Assembly (NCBI GenBank): GCA_038259855.1
Contig: JBBSOJ010000163.1
Location: forward strand, 1-7,498
Reading direction: 5' to 3'
Length of the DNA: 7,498 nt
Origin: JBPOFM01 sp038259855
GTDB lineage: Bacteria > Bacteroidota > Bacteroidia > Flavobacteriales > Flavobacteriaceae
Shown here: positions 1 through 6,534 of the stretch, in pieces
How positions within the stretch are numbered: position 1 is the stretch's first letter
Layout of the letters: each line of letters opens with the position of its first letter
Notes under the pieces: generated by a model
Told to the model about the DNA's origin: nothing
Database searches by the model: none
Seen by the model: the letters and a program-made list of their open reading frames with translations, nothing else
Program-made: the position numbers and the translations under genes

Positions 1-1004
1 ATACAAAGTCCGATAAAAGCGAATGCAGGATACATGAACCAATCTTTAGAAAAAATGTCAGATTTCTTTTTTCCAACCTCCGGAAAACGAGACAGTACTT
101 CAAAATAACTGTTTTCCTCAACTTCCATCTGATCTAATAATTTTATCGAGTCTCTTGTTCTCATTCCAATAATGAGTACATCAAATTCTCTAGTCTCTGC
201 CTTCTCCTGTTGCATGGGTAAAAGCCCTTGGACATTTACTGAAACTGTTCCTCTATCAGCTTCCTTTCGGATGACATTTGAATATAATGATTGTAAGGAA
301 TCCATACTTTCTAGATCTTTTTCGAAAGTCTCTTTCTTTATTTTCAGAATCTGATCCCGTTTGGCCTTTTGTTCAATTGAGTAGCTATTTGAAAAAATTG
401 CATCGATACTCCCTTCCAGCTTTCTGAAAATATCCTTTTTACGTGACTTCGCAGTTACAAGAAATAACTCACTAGAATATATATCTCTATTCTCAACGAA
501 ATCAGTATAGGTAACAGTATTTGCTCTAGAACTATCTAAAGATTTTAGATATTCATCATACTGTCTTAATAAATCATTCTTTGTTTCGGGACCAACTTTA
601 ACCTCAAATTTTGTTAACGATTGACTTTCTTCTTCGCTAATTTCAAAAATATCGGATACTAAATCATATCGCTTTTCATTCAGCAATGAGTTGAAATAAT
701 CAATACTACTGATTAACTGGTATTTAGAATCAAAATATGGTTTGACTATCATACTTGCTTCATACACAGGTTTTTTAACTTTTTCCGTAAAAAATCCTAT
801 GGCAAATGCCAAACCAAGAACAATAGCTATAATAACAATATTCGCAATAATAACTTTGAGGAAAAATATAAAGAAGGCTAAAATTCCCTTGAAAATCGAG
901 CCTATAAACCTAAATAATCTTTCAAATAATCTTCCGATCGCATTAAAAACGTGCCCTAAATCGACATCATCGGACGTATTATTATTTGGTGGTTTTGTCT
1001 CCAT
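1..1004 (-). CDS. Wzz-like polysaccharide chain-length determinant, 3' end cut by window
   Basis: An open minus-strand frame of 334 codons begins at ATG 1004 and runs off the left edge without a stop. The short N-terminal tail is acidic (SDDVDLG, residues 11-17) and is followed by a long hydrophobic segment at about 37-72. A largely charged, probably helical and coiled-coil periplasmic part spans about 73-315, with the densest heptad-like stretch near 185-240. A second hydrophobic segment starts at about 322 (WFMYPAFAFIG), just after FPEVGKKK. Two membrane segments flanking a helical periplasmic domain is the Wzz/Etk N-terminal architecture, which sets chain length of O-antigen, capsule or exopolysaccharide. 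No Walker motif is visible in the part present, so there is no sign of a fused tyrosine kinase. The start lies 7 nt after the upstream stop, which suggests co-transcription. It could be another two-TM coiled-coil envelope protein; the Wzz call rests on topology and motif feel. Confidence 0.72.
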   Translation of the reverse strand, partial: METKPPNNNTSDDVDLGHVFNAIGRLFERLFRFIGSIFKGILAFFIFFLKVIIANIVIIAIVLGLAFAIGFFTEKVKKPVYEASMIVKPYFDSKYQLISSIDYFNSLLNEKRYDLVSDIFEISEEESQSLTKFEVKVGPETKNDLLRQYDEYLKSLDSSRANTVTYTDFVENRDIYSSELFLVTAKSRKKDIFRKLEGSIDAIFSNSYSIEQKAKRDQILKIKKETFEKDLESMDSLQSLYSNVIRKEADRGTVSVNVQGLLPMQQEKAETREFDVLIIGMRTRDSIKLLDQMEVEENSYFEVLSRFPEVGKKKSDIFSKDWFMYPAFAFIGLC

Positions 1005-1011
1005 TTTAAAA

Positions 1012-2700
1012 CTATTTAAAAATTTGTTGTAAAATTTTTCTTGTAATCAGATAGGTTGGTTTGACACCGGAGGTTCCTAATCCCCCTGAAGCCAACGTAC
1101 TTCCTGTTTCTAACGGATTGTCACTTGCGTAATAGGCATATCTCACTTTTACATTGGGATTTATACTTCCACGCACCTTTGCAGCAGCCTGAATGGCTTT
1201 CTGATAATGTGCACCTTCCATTTCCAAACCAATCACGTTCCAAGTTGAGTTAAAGAAAAACTTTAGAATTTCCTTATTTTGAAGAGAGGTTCCCAGAACG
1301 GTAATCATGGAACCTTCACAAACGTGAATACCGCAATCCTCAAAATCGCTTTTCGATAATTCATTTTCGAATGGATAATTGTCCGCAGTTCCCTCGAATA
1401 TATGGGCCGATGGAATCATGATATCGCCCTTTCCACCATCCAAAATTCCGGCTTTTCCCATGATCGAAACTGATTCCACATTGAGGTGAACCTTTTTCCC
1501 ATTGACCTTAATAGGTTTAAGGAGTTCGTCCATTGTCTCATAAGCCTGCTCCCCAAAAGCATAATCCATTACAAATATTACAGGCATGTTAGAACTTTCA
1601 AGATCTCCTTTATACTCTATATCAGTTTTACTAAAATCAATTTTGGCTGTATCAAAAATTTGAACATCTATGTAGGTGCCTGCGGCATCCGGAATGTAAA
1701 TCATCCCGTTTTGCAACGCTTCTTTGGTCACCTTATTTCGTAAAGACTGATTGTCTTTTTGACTCAATGCTTCGTAAACCTCAAAAATCGATTTTTTTGA
1801 TGACAATGGTTTAAGCGCATTTGGAGCGAACAAGGAATTCATGACACTGTGCATGTTGGCACTGATAATGTGTATAGGACGCTCAATAAGATTGTTTTGA
1901 ATTAATGCATCCTTGATTGTGTCTGCCCAAATTTCCCCGTGGATATGATGCCCTAAACGCTCCCTCAAAACAGGACTGAAAGTTACAGTGCGTCTATTGT
2001 TATGGACCACTTCTTCTAAAGCTAACTTTCCCAACCAATAAACAAGATGCAAAAGGCGGTCTGGTTGGTTTGGTAATGAAAACGAATCATAAGCCAAGGT
2101 TAATTCATTAAAGGTTCTACCGAGAATATTGGCCGTATGCGTTATGGCGATCTCTCTTTCTTGGAGCGTCAACTCTTTATTTGAAGTTACTGCCTTTTCA
2201 AGTTTTATCCAATCTCTAGTCGTGGTACCTTGATCATCAATAAGCACACGTTTGCTGATTTTATGGGATTCGACGAACATAAACGTGAGGTGTGTTAATA
2301 TGTCGTAGATTTCAGAACGCCCTCTGGTAATCTCAATGTTCATCTGCTCTTCGTCTATACGAAAACAGTTACGGCGTCTTTTAGGCGGAATGATAGCCTT
2401 AAAATGTGAATTGCTGTACCCTTCATCACTGGTAAGATTGATAAAGGTGCATTCTTCTATGCCGTGTGGAAGGCGGTCAATGACATATAACAATCCCTCC
2501 AATTCAGCTTTTTCTTCCCCAATGGAACCATAAATTTCAGGACGTAGTAATAGTAATGCTTCTCGAAGCGTCTCGCCAGAAATACCCATAGGTTTATAAA
2601 ACCCACGGTTAAATAAATGACGCATGGTAATATACATCCTTTCGATGGCATTTGAGCTTTCTTGAGCTCTCGTTCTAGCGTGCTGTTTTTTAGTACCCAT
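1012..2700 (-). CDS. DUF6909-like protein with nucleoside phosphorylase/AMP nucleosidase-like C-terminal domain
   Basis: This 562-residue protein has no signal peptide or membrane segment, so it is probably cytosolic. I recognise it as a conserved Bacteroidota family, I believe the one labelled DUF6909. Residues 1 to about 340 form a mainly helical part of unknown role with a basic patch (PPKRRR, 105-110). From about 373 the sequence looks like the PNP/UDP phosphorylase fold. PVIFVMDYAFGEQ (373-385) could be the first strand. IMGKAGILDGGKGDIMIP (413-430) matches the glycine-rich G-x-AG-l...GDi-vP segment. GLEMEGA (491-497) matches the ribose-binding EMEG motif. YASDNPL (524-530) matches the catalytic Ser-Asp, and SDxPL resembles E. 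coli AMP nucleosidase. A base-releasing reaction on a purine nucleotide or nucleoside is therefore inferred, not shown. It lies 27 nt downstream of the GH3 gene and just upstream of the Wzz-like gene. Start: first ATG, 16 nt after a -7 box. Confidence 0.8.
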   Translation of the reverse strand: MGTKKQHARTRAQESSNAIERMYITMRHLFNRGFYKPMGISGETLREALLLLRPEIYGSIGEEKAELEGLLYVIDRLPHGIEECTFINLTSDEGYSNSHFKAIIPPKRRRNCFRIDEEQMNIEITRGRSEIYDILTHLTFMFVESHKISKRVLIDDQGTTTRDWIKLEKAVTSNKELTLQEREIAITHTANILGRTFNELTLAYDSFSLPNQPDRLLHLVYWLGKLALEEVVHNNRRTVTFSPVLRERLGHHIHGEIWADTIKDALIQNNLIERPIHIISANMHSVMNSLFAPNALKPLSSKKSIFEVYEALSQKDNQSLRNKVTKEALQNGMIYIPDAAGTYIDVQIFDTAKIDFSKTDIEYKGDLESSNMPVIFVMDYAFGEQAYETMDELLKPIKVNGKKVHLNVESVSIMGKAGILDGGKGDIMIPSAHIFEGTADNYPFENELSKSDFEDCGIHVCEGSMITVLGTSLQNKEILKFFFNSTWNVIGLEMEGAHYQKAIQAAAKVRGSINPNVKVRYAYYASDNPLETGSTLASGGLGTSGVKPTYLITRKILQQIFK

Positions 2701-2716
2701 AGTCGTCTTTAGCCTG

Positions 2717-2724
2717 CAAATATA
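2717..2724 (-). promoter_or_regulatory. Putative -7 promoter box for the DUF6909-like gene
   Basis: On the minus strand this reads TATATTTG, an exact match to the Bacteroidota -7 consensus TAnnTTTG. It ends 16 nt before the ATG at 2700, giving an expected leader of about 10 nt. The nearest TTG upstream is about 24 nt away, slightly too far for a standard -33 box, so the promoter may be weak. It sits in the 27-nt gap after the GH3 stop, so the downstream genes could have their own transcript within the operon. AT-rich sequence can produce such a match by chance. Confidence 0.45.
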
Positions 2725-2727
2725 GTA

Positions 2728-4230
2728 TTATTTAGTTAAATTAAGTTCCAACAACGCATCGGCAATCGCTCTATCATTCGAGAGTCTTGGTATCTTATTT
2801 TGACCTCCCAATTTACCTATGGATTTCATATAGTCTTGGAACCCATTCTTTTTAACCAAGGTTATTTTTAAAGGTTGTAATACCTTGCCACTTATTAAAT
2901 CTAAATAATAAGAGTTTTGTTCTTGGAGTGATTTTTCAATTTTATGCTGCAGTCTGGAAAGGTCTTTTGGTGCTTCTTCGAATTCAACAAACCATTCGTG
3001 ATAGGGCAAACCTACAGTTGGACTGATTTGCGGAGCTACCGTAAATTCCGAAATTTGCAATTCTGTACCTTCAATGGCATCTTTTAAAGCCTGCTCAACT
3101 TCCTTCCCGATGACGTGTTCTCCAAAGGCCGATATAAAATGTTTAATACGGCCGGATACGATAATTTTGTAAGGTGCTGTTGATGTAAATTGAATTGTAT
3201 CCCCAATGTTATACGCCCATAGTCCAGCATTTGAAGAAATGATCATCACATAGTTCACATGGATCTCAACATCCTTTATGGTGATTCGTCTGGGATGTTT
3301 GTCAAAAAATTCATCAGCTCTTACGAATTCATAAAAAATTCCAGATTGCAATTGCAACAGCATGCCTTTTTCATTCTGCTGGTCCTGAAACGCGAAAAAT
3401 CCTTCGCTAGCAGGGTATAATTCAATACTATCAACTTTTCGCCCTATGAGGCTCTCAAATTTTGCTCTATAAGGCTCATAATTAACACCTCCAAAGATAA
3501 ATAGGTTGAAATTCTCAAATACCTCGCCTACTTTTTTACCTGTTTTTTGATTAATCTTTTCAAAATACATCTGCACCCACGAAGGAATCCCCGAAATAAC
3601 TGTCATGTTTTCTGGCAGCGTTTCTTCAACAATAGCTTCCACTTTGGTTTCCCAATCATCAATGCAGTTGGTTTCCCATGACGGCATTCTATTGCTTTGA
3701 AGATATTTTGGTACATAATGAGCCACGATACCGGACAACCTCCCAAGTTGAATCCCGTTCTTTTTATGCAAAACAGGACTTCCTTGTAAAAAAATCATTT
3801 TCCCATCCACAAAACTGCTATTTCCCGTTTCGGCGATGTACATCAAAATGGCATTCCGAGCCGCTTTTATATGCGTTGGCATACTTTCTTTAGTGATGGG
3901 TATATATTTTGCACCAGATGTGGTACCCGAAGTTTTTGCAAAATAAAGTGGTCTTCCTTTCCAGAGGATATCTTGTTCTCCCGCAACGACGCGTTCTACA
4001 TAAGGTTTGAGGTCTTCATAGTCGCGAATTGGAACGCGTTTTACAAAATCCTCATAGGTTCGAATGCTTGAAAATCGGTGATCCTTACCAAATTGTGTGT
4101 GCTTTGCGTTTTCAATTAGATCTCTAAATACGTCATTTTGGGTTGCCACAGGATTATTGGCCCATTTTGAAATAGATTTTTTAATGAAAGAGGCAAACGG
4201 TTTGGCCAGAACTGATTTTAGTGACATCAT
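2728..4230 (-). CDS. GH3-family adenylating enzyme (acyl acid-amido synthetase-like)
   Basis: This 500-residue protein has the full length and motif set of the GH3 family in the adenylate-forming (ANL) superfamily. KTSGTTSGAK (99-108) is the nucleotide-binding loop, motif I. YPASEG (272-277) is motif II, and AYNIGD (339-344) corresponds to motif III with its ATP-contacting Asp. SGRIKHF (359-365) marks the hinge to the C-terminal lid domain, which ends with GGQNKIPRL (475-483). Plant GH3 enzymes adenylate jasmonate, auxin or benzoates and join them to amino acids. The substrate of the bacterial members is not known, and a hormone role should not be assumed. No signal peptide or membrane segment is seen, so it is cytosolic. 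The gene starts within the stop codon of the M23 gene (TAATG). A second in-frame ATG follows immediately, so the start is uncertain by one codon. Confidence 0.93.
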   Translation of the reverse strand: MMSLKSVLAKPFASFIKKSISKWANNPVATQNDVFRDLIENAKHTQFGKDHRFSSIRTYEDFVKRVPIRDYEDLKPYVERVVAGEQDILWKGRPLYFAKTSGTTSGAKYIPITKESMPTHIKAARNAILMYIAETGNSSFVDGKMIFLQGSPVLHKKNGIQLGRLSGIVAHYVPKYLQSNRMPSWETNCIDDWETKVEAIVEETLPENMTVISGIPSWVQMYFEKINQKTGKKVGEVFENFNLFIFGGVNYEPYRAKFESLIGRKVDSIELYPASEGFFAFQDQQNEKGMLLQLQSGIFYEFVRADEFFDKHPRRITIKDVEIHVNYVMIISSNAGLWAYNIGDTIQFTSTAPYKIIVSGRIKHFISAFGEHVIGKEVEQALKDAIEGTELQISEFTVAPQISPTVGLPYHEWFVEFEEAPKDLSRLQHKIEKSLQEQNSYYLDLISGKVLQPLKITLVKKNGFQDYMKSIGKLGGQNKIPRLSNDRAIADALLELNLTK

Positions 4231-5096
4231 TATTTAAAATCAATGAAATTAGTAGGATTAATCGGATACCCTTTGCTCCATAATTCAAAATGCAAATGCG
4301 GTCCGGTAGTAAATTCTCCCGAATTTCCAGCCATGGCAATAACTTCGCCGGCCTTAACCAAATCACCTTGTCGCTTTGTTAAGGACGCATTATGCTTATA
4401 TACGGAGATCAACTCTTGGCTATGTTCAATAATAACGACATAGCCTGTCTCAACAGTCCATTCAGCAAATATGACAGTGCCATCAGCAGTCGCCTTTACA
4501 GGCGTATCTTTTGCCACGACAACATCTACGGCATAATGTCTGGATTTAAGATCATATGGTTCAGATATAGTTCCATTTACTGGTGGAAACAATAAAAAAT
4601 TAGAGCCTGAAACATTGTTTTCGAAAAGATTGTATTTATCCTCTTTATCTACTTTATCCCGTAACAAAGAGTCTTCTTTAGACGCCAATATTTTCATTTT
4701 TGCGATATCTTGTCCTGCAGCATCAATCACTGAATCACGGTTGAATTGCACTGTGTTGACATCTCCAGTCAATACACGCTTAATGGATGCATAATATTGT
4801 TCGTTCAGCGACATCACTTGTTGAAGTGAGTCGGTCTTATAGTTTAGCAGTGTCGCTTGTTTTTTTAGTCTGGCCGAAGAATACCCTGGAATAAATTCTC
4901 TTAAAGATGTAAATGCAATCAAAAATGTGGTCCCTGCAATAAGGATGATGGAGGTTAACATCACAATGACAAACACGTTTAATCTTGTAAGTTTAATTGC
5001 AAATCGTTCCTCGAACGTATCTTCGTTAAGTACCACTAAACGGTACTTATGAAGTAATTTTTTTGCAAATTTCTTATCTTTGGGTTTCCTTGCCAT
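4230..5096 (-). CDS. Membrane-anchored M23 family metalloendopeptidase
   Basis: This 288-residue LytM/M23 zinc peptidase is predicted to cut peptidoglycan peptide cross-bridges in the periplasm. A basic cytoplasmic N-terminus (ARKPKDKK) is followed by one membrane segment at about 40-63. The periplasmic linker is helical or coiled-coil, about 75-155, and the peptidase domain covers about 170-280. Zinc ligands and catalytic residues look complete: His187 and Asp191 in HYAVD, His235 in VYKHN, and His267/His269 in GPHLHFE. The usual Gly of HxGxD is Ala here. The ATG at 5096 is preferred over an in-frame TTG at 5105 because the family typically begins MARK and because a -7 box overlaps the TTG. 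It is the first gene of the leftward cluster, divergent from tatA. An intact active site argues for an enzyme and not an EnvC-like regulatory form. Confidence 0.92.
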   Translation of the reverse strand: MARKPKDKKFAKKLLHKYRLVVLNEDTFEERFAIKLTRLNVFVIVMLTSIILIAGTTFLIAFTSLREFIPGYSSARLKKQATLLNYKTDSLQQVMSLNEQYYASIKRVLTGDVNTVQFNRDSVIDAAGQDIAKMKILASKEDSLLRDKVDKEDKYNLFENNVSGSNFLLFPPVNGTISEPYDLKSRHYAVDVVVAKDTPVKATADGTVIFAEWTVETGYVVIIEHSQELISVYKHNASLTKRQGDLVKAGEVIAMAGNSGEFTTGPHLHFELWSKGYPINPTNFIDFK

Positions 5097-5102
5097 GGAT
5101 CG

Positions 5103-5110
5103 CAAAATTA
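5103..5110 (-). promoter_or_regulatory. Putative -7 promoter box for the M23-GH3 cluster
   Basis: The minus strand reads TAATTTTG, an exact TAnnTTTG match. It ends only 6 nt before the chosen ATG at 5096, so the transcript would begin at or within a few bases of the start codon. No clear TTG-type -33 box is seen at the expected distance. This is the only candidate promoter I found in the intergenic region for this direction. Confidence 0.45.
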
Positions 5111-5144
5111 ATTAAAAATCGCCTTAATCTGATTGGTATTATTC

Positions 5145-5180
5145 TAAAGTTTGATTTTAACATATAGTTTAAAGTTTAAT
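5145..5180. repeat. Short repeats in the tatA/M23 divergent intergenic region
   Basis: TAAAGTTTGAT (5145-5155) and TAAAGTTTAAT (5170-5180) match at 10 of 11 positions, with start points 25 nt apart. The second copy overlaps a 7-nt tandem repeat, AGTTTAA at 5166-5172 and 5173-5179. It also overlaps an imperfect inverted repeat (5171-5179 against 5183-5190, one bulged base) that runs into the tatA -7 box. This may be an operator for the divergent promoters, but the region is very AT-rich and chance is a real alternative. Confidence 0.25.
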
Positions 5181-5183
5181 CGT

Positions 5184-5191
5184 TAACTTTG
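5184..5191 (+). promoter_or_regulatory. tatA: Putative -7 promoter box for tatA
   Basis: TAACTTTG matches TAnnTTTG exactly and ends 19 nt before the tatA ATG, leaving a leader of about 14 nt. The nearest TTTG upstream (5150-5153) is about 30 nt away, longer than the usual -33 to -7 spacing, so the upstream element is not clear. The spacing to the ATG is the most convincing of the three -7 boxes in the window. Confidence 0.55.
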
Positions 5192-5210
5192 TACCTCAAA
5201 TTTAAATGTT

Positions 5211-5402
5211 ATGATAGCAGCAAGTATAGTTTTGGCAATTGGTCCTGGATCATGGGTATTGATCGCCGTCGTAATTTTATTACTGTTTGGCGGGAAGAAA
5301 ATTCCTGAATTGATGAGAGGTTTAGGAAGCGGTATCAAAGAATTTAAGGATGCCAGCAAAGAGGAAAATGAGAAGAAAACAACTTCAGACAGCAAAGAGT
5401 AA
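5211..5402 (+). CDS. tatA: Twin-arginine translocase subunit TatA/TatE
   Basis: This 63-residue protein has the classic TatA layout. A short periplasmic N-terminus leads into one membrane helix at about 12-26, then the hinge FGGKKIPEL (26-34). The amphipathic helix follows (MRGLGSGIKEFKDA, 35-48), and the tail is short and highly charged. TatA oligomerises around TatC-receptor complexes to let folded proteins cross the inner membrane. Length is at the short end of the family but normal for Bacteroidota. No tatC or tatB is in the window, so its partners are encoded elsewhere or beyond the edges. It is the only rightward gene here, with its own predicted promoter and a strong terminator, so it is probably monocistronic. 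Sequence alone does not separate TatA from TatE. Confidence 0.95.
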   Translation: MIAASIVLAIGPGSWVLIAVVILLLFGGKKIPELMRGLGSGIKEFKDASKEENEKKTTSDSKE

Positions 5403-5421
5403 AGTATCCTATTTTATAAAC

Positions 5422-5452
5422 AAAAAAGCCAACAGAGATGTTGGCTTTTTTT
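5422..5452. terminator. Bidirectional intrinsic terminator between tatA and the DUF4837 gene
   Basis: The arms AAAAAAGCCAACA (5422-5434) and TGTTGGCTTTTTT (5439-5451) are perfectly complementary around a GAGA loop. The core is GCCAACA/TGTTGGC. The right arm ends in a T run on the plus strand, and the A run of the left arm gives a T run on the minus strand. It therefore fits rho-independent termination of tatA (stop at 5402) and of the converging DUF4837 gene (stop at 5472). Confidence 0.92.
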
Positions 5453-5471
5453 GTTGTTGTCTTTATTTTTT

Positions 5472-6449
5472 CTAAAGAATTTTTACAGATCTTAAAATTG
5501 CTTCAAGCTCAAAAATATGGTCCCGTTTTTCAACAGAAGGAGCGAATACATATCCCTCTACAACGACATATCGGTTATTAGCCTTATCTTCAATGGCATA
5601 ATTGATGAATGGTCCTGACATGAATGCATTTTTCATATCCCAAATCCCTCTTGTTTCAATCGTCGGTTTTCCATTGATACTGGTTTCAAAAACATAGGGA
5701 GCATATGCTTCTTCAGTAATCATATAAGCACCTTCCACTGAACTTTGAACGTGCATTTTTCCTATAGAGTCCCTCATTCTGATAATATCACCAACGGTCG
5801 TACTGTCGGTTTTACGAATACTATTCATTGGAACTTCATAAATCATAAAATCCATATTACCCGTGGGAATATCTTTTCTGATCCAAATAAAACCTTCTTC
5901 TTGAGTTGCAATTCTGTAGGCAGTCGGAAATTTAATATCGATTCCAAACTCGTTCTGTATTGGTTCTGTATCAAACAACGATATCTTAATCTGACGCTGT
6001 CGTTCTTTAATTTCCTCCGTTTTAAAAGCTTGAATGATTTTCTCTGAATTTGCTTTCATTTGATCAATAATCTCTTGATCAGTTTGTCCGGAGACTACTA
6101 TTAAAGTTTGAGGCTTTGCAAATATGTCGTCACCGATGGAAACATCGGCAGATTTTCCTTTTTCGATTTTTAAAACGATCCGATTTTTAGCGGCAAACCC
6201 AGAGAATACCTGCGGTGGCATTTGACTGATGGTAAATAAGGGCTCTTCTTGATTCAGAGCTGGGACCGGAGCAGCAAATATTTCGCGAATGGCCTCGCCA
6301 ACATTTTCTTCCCAAAGAATGTTATCTGCGACAACCAATAGATTATTAATTCTTCCAGAAGATTTAGGGACGAGCTTCTGATTTGAATTGTTATCGTTAC
6401 AACCTGTTAGTATAAAGGAAATTAAAATTAGAGTAAATAAATGTTTCAT
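5472..6449 (-). CDS. DUF4837 family lipoprotein
   Basis: This 325-residue protein starts at ATG 6449, where a signal peptide begins: Lys2, a hydrophobic run, then the lipobox LTGC with Cys17 as the lipidated residue. A longer frame back to 6488 would bury the signal peptide behind 13 polar residues and is rejected. The mature protein opens with a polar Asn/Asp/Ser linker and SSGRINN. Next comes a conserved region with VGEAIREIFAAPV, NQEEPLF and FSGFAAKNR, which I recognise as DUF4837, a Bacteroidota family of unknown function. No catalytic motif is apparent. Asn and Asp right after the Cys may affect sorting, but I cannot predict the membrane face. It lies 84 nt downstream of the lytic transglycosylase gene on the same strand, with no clear promoter between, so the two are probably co-transcribed. 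Confidence 0.88.
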   Translation of the reverse strand: MKHLFTLILISFILTGCNDNNSNQKLVPKSSGRINNLLVVADNILWEENVGEAIREIFAAPVPALNQEEPLFTISQMPPQVFSGFAAKNRIVLKIEKGKSADVSIGDDIFAKPQTLIVVSGQTDQEIIDQMKANSEKIIQAFKTEEIKERQRQIKISLFDTEPIQNEFGIDIKFPTAYRIATQEEGFIWIRKDIPTGNMDFMIYEVPMNSIRKTDSTTVGDIIRMRDSIGKMHVQSSVEGAYMITEEAYAPYVFETSINGKPTIETRGIWDMKNAFMSGPFINYAIEDKANNRYVVVEGYVFAPSVEKRDHIFELEAILRSVKIL

Positions 6450-6491
6450 TTGATTGTTTGAGTTTTTGTGACACGGCAAATGGAACACCTA

Positions 6492-6534
6492 AAATTTTGA
6501 TTCTTTGACCTTACGTTATCAGTGAATCAAATTT
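6492..6534 (-). repeat. Inverted repeat just after the lytic transglycosylase stop
   Basis: TTTGATTC (6496-6503) and GAATCAAA (6524-6531) are perfect inverted copies separated by 20 nt. Three more pairs can form across one bulged base (6492-6494 with 6532-6534). In the minus-strand transcript the hairpin begins at the mltD-like stop codon and is followed by a short U run. It could partly terminate or stabilise the upstream message and so set the ratio to the DUF4837 gene. The stem is AT-rich with a large loop, so it would be weak. Confidence 0.3.

Noticed and set aside
742..1032. Plus-strand reading frame of 96 codons opposite the Wzz-like gene
   Set aside because: It is antisense to a longer frame that has a coherent two-TM topology, and its product is low-complexity (Ile/Asn/Leu/Lys) with no family resemblance.
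2728..4230. Auxin or plant-hormone conjugation as the role of the GH3 protein
   Set aside because: The family name comes from plants. Nothing in the sequence or neighbourhood points to a hormone substrate.
5097..5105. TTG start at 5105 for the M23 protein
   Set aside because: It adds only three residues, is a rare codon for initiation, overlaps a predicted -7 box, and the family normally begins MARK at the ATG of 5096.
6450..6488. Upstream ATG at 6488 for the DUF4837 protein
   Set aside because: It would place 13 polar residues before a clean lipoprotein signal peptide that starts at 6449.
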